Positions 34,043 through 40,623 of a stretch of DNA of 40,623 nucleotides are shown one piece after another; within the stretch, counting starts at the first letter, position 1; every line of letters starts with the position of its first letter. Origin of the DNA: an uncultured Eubacterium sp. (GTDB lineage Bacteria > Bacillota > Clostridia > Lachnospirales > Lachnospiraceae); assembly GCA_947089855.1 (NCBI GenBank), contig CAMUML010000039.1, positions 1 through 40,623 of the forward strand. The letters are read 5' to 3'. A program made the position numbers and the translations under genes. The notes under the pieces were generated by a model. That model was not told the origin of the DNA. It saw only the letters and a list, made by a program, of their open reading frames with translations, and did no database searches.

Positions 34043-34081
34043 AATAATTTCCAGATATTAGGATATAATAATTTCCAGATA
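34043..34081 (+). promoter_or_regulatory. glgP promoter region with a 15-bp direct repeat
   Basis: AATAATTTCCAGATA occurs exactly at 34043-34057 and 34067-34081 (24-bp period). Between and overlapping them is a perfect TATAAT (34064-34069), but no good -35 box 17 bp upstream (GAATAA). A weak -35 with tandem sites in the same orientation is what AraC-type control often looks like; the second site overlaps the expected start of transcription, so repression is also possible. Confidence 0.55.
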
Positions 34082-34104
34082 AAAGAAACTCAGGAGGAAT
34101 TGCC

Positions 34105-36363
34105 ATGACAGCAAATGAATATGTAAAAAGCCGTTTCGGACGGTTTATGGACGAGTGCACCAATGAAGAAATCTACACGGCCCTTATGGAGTTCGTAAAA
34201 GAACGGGCAAAGCAAAAGGAGAGCAGCCAAGGGAAGAAGAAGCTATATTATATTTCAGCTGAATTTTTGATTGGGAAATTACTGTCTAATAACCTGATAA
34301 ACTTAGGGCTGTATGACGAAGTCAGCGCCGAGCTGGAAAAGTGTGGGAAATCGCTTGCGCAGATCGAAGAGCTGGAGCCAGAGCCATCGCTTGGAAACGG
34401 GGGGCTAGGCAGGCTTGCCGCTTGTTTTTTGGATTCTATAGCAACGCTTGGCCTAAATGGGGACGGCGTAGGGCTGAATTACCATTTTGGGCTGTTCCGC
34501 CAGGTTTTTGAAAATAACCTGCAAAAAGAAATGCCGAACCCTTGGATGGAACCGCAGTCCTGGCTGACGAAGACCGATAAAACATACCGTATCCATTTTG
34601 GCGGGTTTGCCGTGCAGTCACGGATGTATGATATTGATGTCGTAGGCTATGAAAACCGCACGACAAAGCTTCATTTATTTGATATTGAATCCGCAGATGA
34701 ATCATTGGTCAATGATGGCATCCAATTTGACAAAACACAGTTTGCCAAAAATATGACCCTGTTCCTTTACCCAGATGACAGCGATGAGAATGGGCGCCTG
34801 CTGCGTGTGTACCAGCAATATTTTATGGTATCCAATGCAGCCAGGCTGATCTTGGACGAATGTACGCAAAAGGGCTCCAACCTGTACGACCTTGCGGACT
34901 ATGCGGTGATCCAGATCAACGATACGCATCCGACGATGGTAATTCCAGAACTGGTCCGCTTATTAATGGAACGCGGGCTTACTATGGACGAAGCCATCAC
35001 AGTCGTATCCAAGACTTGTGCTTATACGAACCATACCATTTTAGCAGAAGCGCTGGAAAAATGGCCAATGCATTTTATGCAGCAGGCAGTGCCGCATTTG
35101 GTACCGATTATTTACGAATTAAATAACCGGGTCAATCAAAAATACCATGACCCGTCGGTATCTATTATTAATGGCGATAACTGCGTATGTATGGCGCACA
35201 TTGACATCCATTACGGGATCAGCGTCAACGGCGTAGCTGCACTGCATACAGAGATTTTAAAAGATACGGAGTTAAATAACTTCTACAAGCTGTATCCAGA
35301 AAAATTCAATAATAAAACGAACGGCATTACATTCCGGCGCTGGCTATTATACTGCAACCCACAGCTGGCTTCCTATATTGAAGAGCTGATAGGCCCTGGA
35401 TTTAAAAAGGATGCAATGGAATTAGAAAAGCTGGCAGCGTTTGTAAATGACAGCCAGGTACTGGAAAAACTGCTTGCGATCAAAGGGGCGAGGAAAGAGG
35501 CCCTGTGTGGCTACTTAAAGCAGACACAGGGGTTGGAACTGGATGCAGATTCTATTTTTGACATCCAGATCAAACGCTTACATGAGTACAAGCGCCAACA
35601 GATGAATGCATTGTATGTAATCCATAAATATTTTGAAATTAAATCCGGCAAAAAACCGTCCCGCCCGGTCACCGTATTTTTCGGTGCAAAAGCAGCACCG
35701 GCTTATACCATTGCCAAAGATATTATCCATCTGATCTTGTGTTTATCGCAGGTAATCAACAACGACCCTCAGGTAAGCCCATATTTAAAGGTCGTTATGG
35801 TAGAAAACTACAATGTAACTCTGGCTGAAAAATTAATCCCAGCCTGTGATATTTCAGAACAGATCTCACTGGCTTCCAAAGAAGCGTCTGGTACCAGCAA
35901 TATGAAATTTATGCTTAACGGCGCTGTTACGCTTGGTACAAAAGACGGGGCAAATGTAGAGATCGCAGACTTGGTTGGCGAAGAAAATATCTTTACATTC
36001 GGCGATTCCAGCCAGACAGTCATCGACCGCTATGCAAGGGCAGATTATGTATCCAAAGACTATTATGAGAAAGACGAAGATATTAAACGGGCCGTAGACT
36101 TTATTGTAAGCGATGAAATCCGTGCCGTTGGCTGCAGCGAAAACCTGGAACGGCTGTACAATGAGCTGTTAAACAAGGACTGGTTTATGACATTCCCGGA
36201 TTTCCAGGATTATGTTGAAACAAAAGACAAAATGTTGGCAGCATACGAAGACAGGCAGGCATGGGCAAAGATGATGCTGGTCAATATCAGCAAAGCAGGC
36301 TTTTTCTCAGCAGACCGGACGATTGCGCAATACAATGATGAAATCTGGAAGCTTGACAAATAA
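34105..36363 (+). CDS. glgP: Glycogen/maltodextrin phosphorylase
   Basis: Releases glucose-1-phosphate from alpha-1,4-glucans. 752 residues, ATG after CAGGAGG; shorter than the ~800-residue enterobacterial enzymes but typical for Clostridia. The N-terminal glucan-binding/catalytic motif [19 protein letters not shown] is present. The PLP lysine is K601 in [12 protein letters not shown], followed by [10 protein letters not shown]. It begins without the N-terminal regulatory extension of muscle enzymes. Divergent from an AraC regulator and followed, after a terminator and an inserted element, by malQ, with which it works in glycogen or maltodextrin breakdown. Confidence 0.95.
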   Translation: MTANEYVKSRFGRFMDECTNEEIYTALMEFVKERAKQKESSQGKKKLYYISAEFLIGKLLSNNLINLGLYDEVSAELEKCGKSLAQIEELEPEPSLGNGGLGRLAACFLDSIATLGLNGDGVGLNYHFGLFRQVFENNLQKEMPNPWMEPQSWLTKTDKTYRIHFGGFAVQSRMYDIDVVGYENRTTKLHLFDIESADESLVNDGIQFDKTQFAKNMTLFLYPDDSDENGRLLRVYQQYFMVSNAARLILDECTQKGSNLYDLADYAVIQINDTHPTMVIPELVRLLMERGLTMDEAITVVSKTCAYTNHTILAEALEKWPMHFMQQAVPHLVPIIYELNNRVNQKYHDPSVSIINGDNCVCMAHIDIHYGISVNGVAALHTEILKDTELNNFYKLYPEKFNNKTNGITFRRWLLYCNPQLASYIEELIGPGFKKDAMELEKLAAFVNDSQVLEKLLAIKGARKEALCGYLKQTQGLELDADSIFDIQIKRLHEYKRQQMNALYVIHKYFEIKSGKKPSRPVTVFFGAKAAPAYTIAKDIIHLILCLSQVINNDPQVSPYLKVVMVENYNVTLAEKLIPACDISEQISLASKEASGTSNMKFMLNGAVTLGTKDGANVEIADLVGEENIFTFGDSSQTVIDRYARADYVSKDYYEKDEDIKRAVDFIVSDEIRAVGCSENLERLYNELLNKDWFMTFPDFQDYVETKDKMLAAYEDRQAWAKMMLVNISKAGFFSADRTIAQYNDEIWKLDK

Positions 36364-36380
36364 ATAAGGGCTAGAAGCAT

Positions 36381-36415
36381 AAAAAGGTGTGTCTTTTTCA
36401 AAACACGCCTTTTTT
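36381..36415 (+). terminator. Intrinsic terminator of glgP
   Basis: AAAAAGGTGTGT / ACACGCCTTTTTT stem with a G-U pair and a CTTTTTCAAA loop, ending in six T. Confidence 0.85.
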
Positions 36416-36474
36416 GCGCCGTTTAAAGGTGGGCGTATTTGCCTTATAGTGTGGCTTTTTGTGGCTGCCCGGAC

Positions 36475-36609
36475 GTAACAGTTCAGACAGGCCTGCGCAT
36501 TTACTGCGCAGACCGTATGAAAATGTAGCGGTTGCGGGCATCCGGACCATCGCAAAGCGATTTTCAATGGCCGGATGCGTAACAGTTCAAGGGTTATCTG
36601 AACTGTTAC
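36475..36609. mobile_element. MITE-like element with 13-bp inverted ends and 8-bp flanking duplication
   Basis: GTAACAGTTCAGA (36475-36487) and TCTGAACTGTTAC (36597-36609) are exact inverted ends of a 135-bp segment. It is flanked precisely by GCCCGGAC at 36467-36474 and again at 36610-36617, a likely 8-bp target duplication. The end also forms an internal hairpin with a second GTAACAGTTCA at 36579. An internal CTGCGCATTTACTGCGCAG hairpin resembles one in the 39956 element. No ORF. It lies between the glgP terminator and the malQ promoter. Confidence 0.75.
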
Positions 36610-36651
36610 GCCCGGACGGCCAACCAATCGCAAGCCGCCCAACGTTTTTTA

Positions 36652-36680
36652 TTTACATTATCCCAATTATCTGTTATGCT
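36652..36680 (+). promoter_or_regulatory. Promoter of malQ
   Basis: TTTACA (36652-36657), 17-bp spacer, TATGCT (36675-36680), about 55 bases before the malQ start. Confidence 0.6.
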
Positions 36681-36734
36681 ACTATTAAGTGTTGAATAAA
36701 ATTATGGAAAATAAATACCGAGGAGGAATTTTCG

Positions 36735-38375
36735 ATGCGTGCAAGTGGAGTATTGCTTCCAATCAGCAGCCTGCCATCTAAATATGGCATTGGCTGCTTT
36801 TCCAAAGAAGCGTATAAATTTGTAGACTTTCTCAAAAAAAACGGACAAAGCTATTGGCAGATCCTGCCACTGGGCCAGACGAGCTATGGGGATTCCCCGT
36901 ACCAGTCGTTTTCGACTTTTGCGGGCAATCCATACTTTATCAGCCTGGAGGCGCTGATCAAGAAAGGGCTGTTAAAAAAGAGGGATTGCGATGCCTGCGA
37001 TTTTGGCAGCGATCCGGCGGATATTGACTATGGGAAGCTGTACCGGTCACGTTATAAAGTATTGAAACAGGCATTTAAGCGTTTTGATGAAAAAGCGGAA
37101 CCTGGTTTTCGTGCATTTAAAGTACAAGAATCTGTTTGGCTTTCCAATTATGCATTTTTTATGGCGTTAAAAGACCATTTTAAGGGGAAAAGCTGGGTGG
37201 AATGGCCGGACGAGATACGTCTCCGTAATCCGGAAGCATTAGAGGAATACCAGGAAAAATTAAAAGAACCTATCCGGTTTTATGAATTTTTGCAGTACGA
37301 ATTTTACAGCGAATGGGAAGCATTAAAAGCATACGCGAATGAGCAGGGGATACGTATTATTGGGGACATTCCGATTTATGTAGCTTTGGACAGTGCGGAT
37401 GCTTGGGCGGAACCGGAGCTGTTCCAGTTTGGCCAAGACCGCAAACCGACGGCGGTTGCCGGATGCCCGCCAGATGGGTTTTCTGCAACAGGGCAGCTTT
37501 GGGGCAACCCGCTTTATGATTGGGATTACCATAAGCAGACAAAATATGAATGGTGGATACGCCGTGTCTCGGCCTGCTATAAAATGTATGATGTCGTGCG
37601 TATTGACCATTTCCGTGGTTTTGATGAGTATTATGCAATCCCTGCAGGAGATGAAACAGCAGAATTCGGCGAATGGGAAAAAGGGCCTGGCATTGGGCTG
37701 TTTAAAGCATTGAAAGATGCGCTGGGCGATCTGAATATTATTGTGGAAGATTTGGGCTATATTACCGATTCTGTGCGGGAGCTGGTACGTGCCAGCGGCT
37801 TCCCAAATATGAAAGTGCTGGAATTTGCTTTTGATGTGCGTGATTCCAGCGGGCCAAGCGACTACCTGCCGTTTAATTATGATAAAAACTGCGTGGTCTA
37901 TACCGGTACGCATGACAATGAAACGCTGCGTGGTTGGCTGAATACGATCCCACAGGCGGCTTACGGGCTGATTGAACGCTATCTTGGGCGCAAAATACCG
38001 GAAAAAAATGATATGGTAGTTGAAATTATCCGCCTTGCACAGGCCAGTACGGCAGACTTATGTATTATCCCAATGCAGGACTACTTGGGTTTGGATAACC
38101 GGGCAAGGATCAACGAGCCTTCTACACTTGGAAAAAATTGGAGGTGGCGCCTGCTGCCGGAACAGCCAATGACGCAGGCTGGGATACTGATGAAAAATAT
38201 GGCAAAGACCTATGCCCGGATCCCCGCGCAGCCACCTGTTTCTAAAACAAAGGAAACAAAAGCGGCAAAAGAAACAAAAACAGGGAAAGAAACAAAAACA
38301 GAAATGAAAACAGAAGCGAAAGCAGAGGCAGAAAAACCAGAAGCAAAAGCAACGGAAACCAACGCTATTTTATAA
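36735..38375 (+). CDS. malQ: 4-alpha-glucanotransferase (amylomaltase) with Lys/Glu/Thr tail
   Basis: Transfers maltodextrin segments between glucans, preparing substrates for GlgP. 546 residues, ATG after GAGGAGGAA. GH77 hallmarks: the N-terminal ASGVLLPISSLPSKYGIG, VVRIDHFRGFDEYY (nucleophile Asp), IIVEDLGYIT (acid/base Glu) and VYTGTHDNETLRGW. The enzyme domain ends near 500; residues 504-546 are a low-complexity tail of repeated KET, KTE and KAE triplets that is absent from ordinary amylomaltases. Own promoter. Confidence 0.94.
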   Translation: MRASGVLLPISSLPSKYGIGCFSKEAYKFVDFLKKNGQSYWQILPLGQTSYGDSPYQSFSTFAGNPYFISLEALIKKGLLKKRDCDACDFGSDPADIDYGKLYRSRYKVLKQAFKRFDEKAEPGFRAFKVQESVWLSNYAFFMALKDHFKGKSWVEWPDEIRLRNPEALEEYQEKLKEPIRFYEFLQYEFYSEWEALKAYANEQGIRIIGDIPIYVALDSADAWAEPELFQFGQDRKPTAVAGCPPDGFSATGQLWGNPLYDWDYHKQTKYEWWIRRVSACYKMYDVVRIDHFRGFDEYYAIPAGDETAEFGEWEKGPGIGLFKALKDALGDLNIIVEDLGYITDSVRELVRASGFPNMKVLEFAFDVRDSSGPSDYLPFNYDKNCVVYTGTHDNETLRGWLNTIPQAAYGLIERYLGRKIPEKNDMVVEIIRLAQASTADLCIIPMQDYLGLDNRARINEPSTLGKNWRWRLLPEQPMTQAGILMKNMAKTYARIPAQPPVSKTKETKAAKETKTGKETKTEMKTEAKAEAEKPEAKATETNAIL

Positions 38376-38415
38376 TTGGCATAAATAAAAACCGGTTCGG
38401 CCACCGGCAGCAAGG

Positions 38416-38453
38416 AAGCCCCGCCGCATATAGGTATTCTAGCGGGGCTTTTT
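38416..38453. terminator. Bidirectional terminator between malQ and pyrI
   Basis: AAGCCCCGC (38416-38424) / GCGGGGCTT (38442-38450) followed by TTT. It can end both malQ and the convergent pyrB-pyrI transcript. Confidence 0.75.
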
Positions 38454-38476
38454 GGCGTGTAGGCCATAGCATTCAT

Positions 38477-38920
38477 TTATGACCGCCTGCGCCGCTTTCC
38501 TTTATATTTTGCTTCACAGTATTTGCAGCGGTATATTTGTTTTTCTGTGTCGGTCAGCATAAAGATCTGTTCCAGCCCCTGTTCGATGGATGTGATGCAA
38601 CGCGGGTTTTTACAACGGATTACATTTTTTATCTCTTTTGGCAAGGACAGCTGGCGTTTTTCTACTATGCTGTCATTTTTAATAATGTTGACCGTTATCC
38701 GGCAGTCAATAAATCCAAGGATGTCCAAATCCAGGGCATCGATCGGGCATTCCACTTTGATAATGTCTTTTTTGCCCATTTTATTGCTTTTCGCATTTTT
38801 GATAATCGCAACACAGCAGTCCAGCGTGTCTAATTTTAAGTCGTCATAAATTTGAAGGCTCATGCCTGCCTGGATATGGTCCAATACAAAACCTTCGTGG
38901 ATTCCGCTGATATTTAGCAT
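38477..38920 (-). CDS. pyrI: Aspartate carbamoyltransferase regulatory subunit
   Basis: Regulatory chain that binds nucleotides and assembles with PyrB catalytic trimers. The ATG at 38920 (MLNISGIHEGFVLDHI) follows AAGGAGG by 8 bases; the longer ORF to 38941 starts with TTG and would overlap pyrB. 147 residues. The allosteric domain (1-~95) is followed by the zinc domain with four Cys in RCKNPRC and YRCKYC, which holds the contact with PyrB. The C-terminus is very basic (KYKGKRRRRS). It starts 13 bases after the pyrB stop. Confidence 0.94.
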   Translation of the reverse strand: MLNISGIHEGFVLDHIQAGMSLQIYDDLKLDTLDCCVAIIKNAKSNKMGKKDIIKVECPIDALDLDILGFIDCRITVNIIKNDSIVEKRQLSLPKEIKNVIRCKNPRCITSIEQGLEQIFMLTDTEKQIYRCKYCEAKYKGKRRRRS

Positions 38921-38933
38921 ACATTTGCCCTCC

Positions 38934-39854
38934 TTAAGCAACCTGGATATTTAACAGTGTCAAGATAAGCGCCATACGTACATAGACCCCATACTGTGCC
39001 TGTTTAAAGTATACGGCCCTTGGGTCGTCGTCTACTTCCACAGCGATTTCATTTACCCGGGGCAGCGGATGCAGCACGAGCATATCCTGTGGGGCCAGTT
39101 CCATTTTTGCCTTGTCCAAGATATAGAAATCTTTCATACGGATATAGTCTTCTTCATTGAAGAACCGTTCCCTTTGTACCCGTGTCATATACAGCAGGTC
39201 AAGCTGCGGCAAGGCGTCTTCTAGGCGTTCCACTTCCTTGTATGGAACTTGGTGCGCATCTAGGACATCTTCCCTGATATAGCCAGGCACACGCAGTTCT
39301 TCCGGTGAAATTAGGATAAATTCCACACCAGGATAGCGTATTAAAGCGTCAATCAGGGAATGTACGGTACGGCCGAATTTTAGGTCGCCGCAGAGGCCGA
39401 CTTTTAAATGGTCAAAATGGCCTTTCAGAGAATAGATAGTCAGTAGATCAGTAAGGGTCTGTGTTGGATGTTGGTGGCCGCCGTCGCCAGCATTGATAAC
39501 CGGTATGGAAGAATGGCTGCTGGCAACGAGCGCAGCGCCTTCTTTTGGATGGCGTATCGCACAAATATCAGCGTAACAGGAAATAACACGGATCGTATCG
39601 GAAACGCTTTCGCCTTTGGAAGCAGAGCTGCTGTCTGCGCTGGCAAATCCGATTACGCTGCCGCCTAAGTTTAACATGGCCGATTCAAAGCTTAAACGGG
39701 TACGTGTGCTTGGTTCATAAAAACAGGTCGCCAGTTTTTTCCCCTCGCATGCATGCGCATACTTTGCTGGGTGTGCTTCGATGTCATTTGCCAGTTTCAA
39801 CAGGTTTTCCAGCTCTGTTACGGTAAAATCCAACGGATTAAGTAAGTGCTTCAT
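38934..39854 (-). CDS. pyrB: Aspartate carbamoyltransferase catalytic subunit
   Basis: Carbamoyl phosphate + aspartate to carbamoyl aspartate, the committed step of pyrimidine synthesis. 306 residues, ATG after AAGGAGG. The carbamoyl-phosphate loop [13 protein letters not shown], the [16 protein letters not shown] stretch and the later [10 protein letters not shown] are complete. With pyrI it should make the regulated E. coli-type holoenzyme. The other pyr genes are not in the window. Control is probably at its promoter, which carries a dyad described separately. Confidence 0.96.
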   Translation of the reverse strand: MKHLLNPLDFTVTELENLLKLANDIEAHPAKYAHACEGKKLATCFYEPSTRTRLSFESAMLNLGGSVIGFASADSSSASKGESVSDTIRVISCYADICAIRHPKEGAALVASSHSSIPVINAGDGGHQHPTQTLTDLLTIYSLKGHFDHLKVGLCGDLKFGRTVHSLIDALIRYPGVEFILISPEELRVPGYIREDVLDAHQVPYKEVERLEDALPQLDLLYMTRVQRERFFNEEDYIRMKDFYILDKAKMELAPQDMLVLHPLPRVNEIAVEVDDDPRAVYFKQAQYGVYVRMALILTLLNIQVA

Positions 39855-39868
39855 AAGTTGACCTCCTT

Positions 39869-39916
39869 GAATTTTGACATTTCTACAATCATATACTAAG
39901 AAATGCCAAAATTCAA
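39869..39916 (-). promoter_or_regulatory. pyrB promoter embedded in a large dyad
   Basis: Reverse strand TTGAAT (39916-39911), 17-bp spacer, TATGAT (39893-39888). A near-perfect 16-bp inverted repeat (plus-strand arms GAATTTTGACATTTCT at 39869-39884 and AGAAATGCCAAAATTC at 39899-39914, one mismatch) surrounds the -10 box with a 14-base spacer. Only one arm should be transcribed, so the dyad is more likely a DNA operator than an RNA hairpin. No PyrR-type RNA site was found. Confidence 0.55.
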
Positions 39917-39955
39917 GTCTGAAAAAATTAATTTCCGTTTGAAATTGTCAGAATT

Positions 39956-40099
39956 GTTACTATTCACGGGCCAGGAATGCGCATAAACTGCGCATTCCAT
40001 GAGGACATGATTCAGGAGTGAGGGGCGATTTTGCGAAGCAAACTTCCAATATCGCCCCGAATGGTTACTATGAGCGGCCCCCAGGCCGTGAATAGTAAC
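39956..40099. mobile_element. MITE-like element with inverted ends and 8-bp target duplication, inserted in a gene
   Basis: 144 bp bounded by GTTACTATTCACGGGCC (39956-39972) and GGCCGTGAATAGTAAC (40084-40099). TCAGAATT occurs directly before (39948-39955) and directly after (40100-40107), an exact 8-bp duplication. Internal hairpins: GGAATGCGCA/TGCGCATTCC (39974-39998) and GGGGCGAT/ATCGCCCC (40022-40058). No ORF of its own; it supplies the last codons and stop of the CmpB-like gene. A second, inverted partial copy is at 1-66. A transposase acting in trans is inferred. Confidence 0.82.
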
Positions 40100-40589
40100 T
40101 CAGAATTTTTTCAAAAGTAAGGCCGGCACACATCCAAAGCGGTGCGTAGTCTAGACGGATAATGCCATTGATATTTGATTTTGCACGGCTGTAGTCCCAA
40201 GGGCACATTTTATGCTTTTTTAAAAAACTGCCGCTGACATATTCGCCGGTAAAAATACCCACACTGTAAATAGCCCCGCGCAGCAGCGTAGGGCAGTGCG
40301 TCAAACAGCGCGAAACCGGGGCGATCACTGCCGCCATGCCATAGATTGGAAACATCCAAAGCGAAGTCTGCCCCATTAGGCGCCGGTCATGCTTCCAAAA
40401 GCTGCCGGTTGAAGTAAACAGTATTTCCATGCACCAGCCAGTAAGGCCGCAGATAAAAAAGTTGTGTAATCGTCTCATGGACATAGGATGTGCAGAATCA
40501 TGCGATTTATGCAGCTTGCCTTGCATTTTGGAGGATGATTGGATATACTGTATATCAAAATGCAACTGGTTGTTACTATTCACAGCCAA
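40068..40589 (-). CDS. CmpB-like putative ABC-transporter type IV membrane protein, 3' end altered by insertion
   Basis: Up to 173 residues. The conserved part begins at MRRLHNFFICGLTGWCMEILFTS and includes LMGQTSLWMFPIYGMAAVIAP, GIFTGEYVSGSFLKKH and CPWDYS, the signature of the clostridial CmpB-type putative permease family; about four hydrophobic segments. The start is uncertain: a TTG at 40589, or ATG at 40526, 40484 or 40478, none with a good RBS. The last residues SYYSRPGGRS are encoded by the inserted element. Removing the element and one copy of TCAGAATT gives the ending [11 protein letters not shown] followed by TAA. Function unknown; possibly still active, as only the extreme C-terminus changed. 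Confidence 0.7.
   Translation of the reverse strand: MAVNSNNQLHFDIQYIQSSSKMQGKLHKSHDSAHPMSMRRLHNFFICGLTGWCMEILFTSTGSFWKHDRRLMGQTSLWMFPIYGMAAVIAPVSRCLTHCPTLLRGAIYSVGIFTGEYVSGSFLKKHKMCPWDYSRAKSNINGIIRLDYAPLWMCAGLTFEKILSYYSRPGGRS
40572..40583. repeat. Isolated terminus-like GTTACTATTCAC
   Basis: Exact 12-base match to the end of the 39956-40099 element, in the same orientation, at the 5' side of the CmpB-like gene. Bases after it do not match the element interior and no second end appears before the window stops at 40623. It may be a diverged relative continuing outside the window or a remnant. Confidence 0.5.
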
Positions 40590-40623
40590 TTTGCTCTTGA
40601 CAAATATTCTAAGTTATGAGGCT

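Overview
The window looks like a chromosomal segment of an anaerobic Firmicute, most likely a Lachnospiraceae-type Clostridium. The reasons are the Firmicute nusA operon order (rimP-nusA-ylxR-ylxQ-infB-rbfA-nrnA-truB-ribF), strong AGGAGG-type ribosome binding sites, a SpoIID-family protein, ATP-type PEP carboxykinase, short clostridial glycogen phosphorylase, and a pyrB-pyrI pair. No genus is assigned. Gene names rest on motifs and family knowledge; no database search was run.

Layout. 1-5.5 kb: remnant of a dispersed repeat, thrC, a reverse-strand response regulator/CheX-like pair, a small membrane protein, citrate synthase (reverse) and cytidine deaminase. 5.6-7.4 kb: pckA with its own promoter and terminator. 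7.4-9.76 kb: a 2.4 kb gene-free interval holding a probable 6S RNA, then about 1.2 kb of strand-biased, repeat-motif-rich non-coding DNA ending in a strong terminator, then a 237-bp palindrome and a second hairpin element. 9.8-12.8 kb: a SpoIID-like protein and a YihY-family membrane protein. 12.9-23.2 kb: tRNA-Glu, then the translation/transcription operon rimP to ribF. 23.3-27.2 kb: a secreted SH3-NlpC/P60 hydrolase, rpsO and pnp. 27.2-33.1 kb: a subtilisin-like protease, a NahK-like sugar kinase translationally coupled to an MtaD-like deaminase, a UlaG-like metallo-hydrolase, a YaiI/YqxD protein and a zinc-ribbon membrane protein. 33.1-38.4 kb: an AraC regulator divergent from glgP, followed by malQ (glycogen/maltodextrin use). 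38.5-40.6 kb: pyrB-pyrI (reverse) and a CmpB-like membrane protein whose 3' end has been rewritten by a small inverted-repeat element.

Most unusual points: (1) the roughly 1.2 kb non-coding tract after the 6S RNA, with 14 exact CAAAAGA heptamers and a separate zone of GTTAYNGTAA-like repeats; (2) a NusA with a roughly 250-residue Tyr/Gly/Asp/Glu/Pro repeat tail, in the same operon as an IF-2 with pentapeptide (S/A)QKE(T/A) repeats, with a terminator-like hairpin between rimP and nusA; (3) two short non-coding elements, each with terminal inverted repeats and an exact 8-bp flanking duplication, one of which replaced the C-terminus of a gene; (4) a zinc-ribbon/transmembrane protein whose C-terminal domain resembles toxin-type RNase domains of the BECR class.
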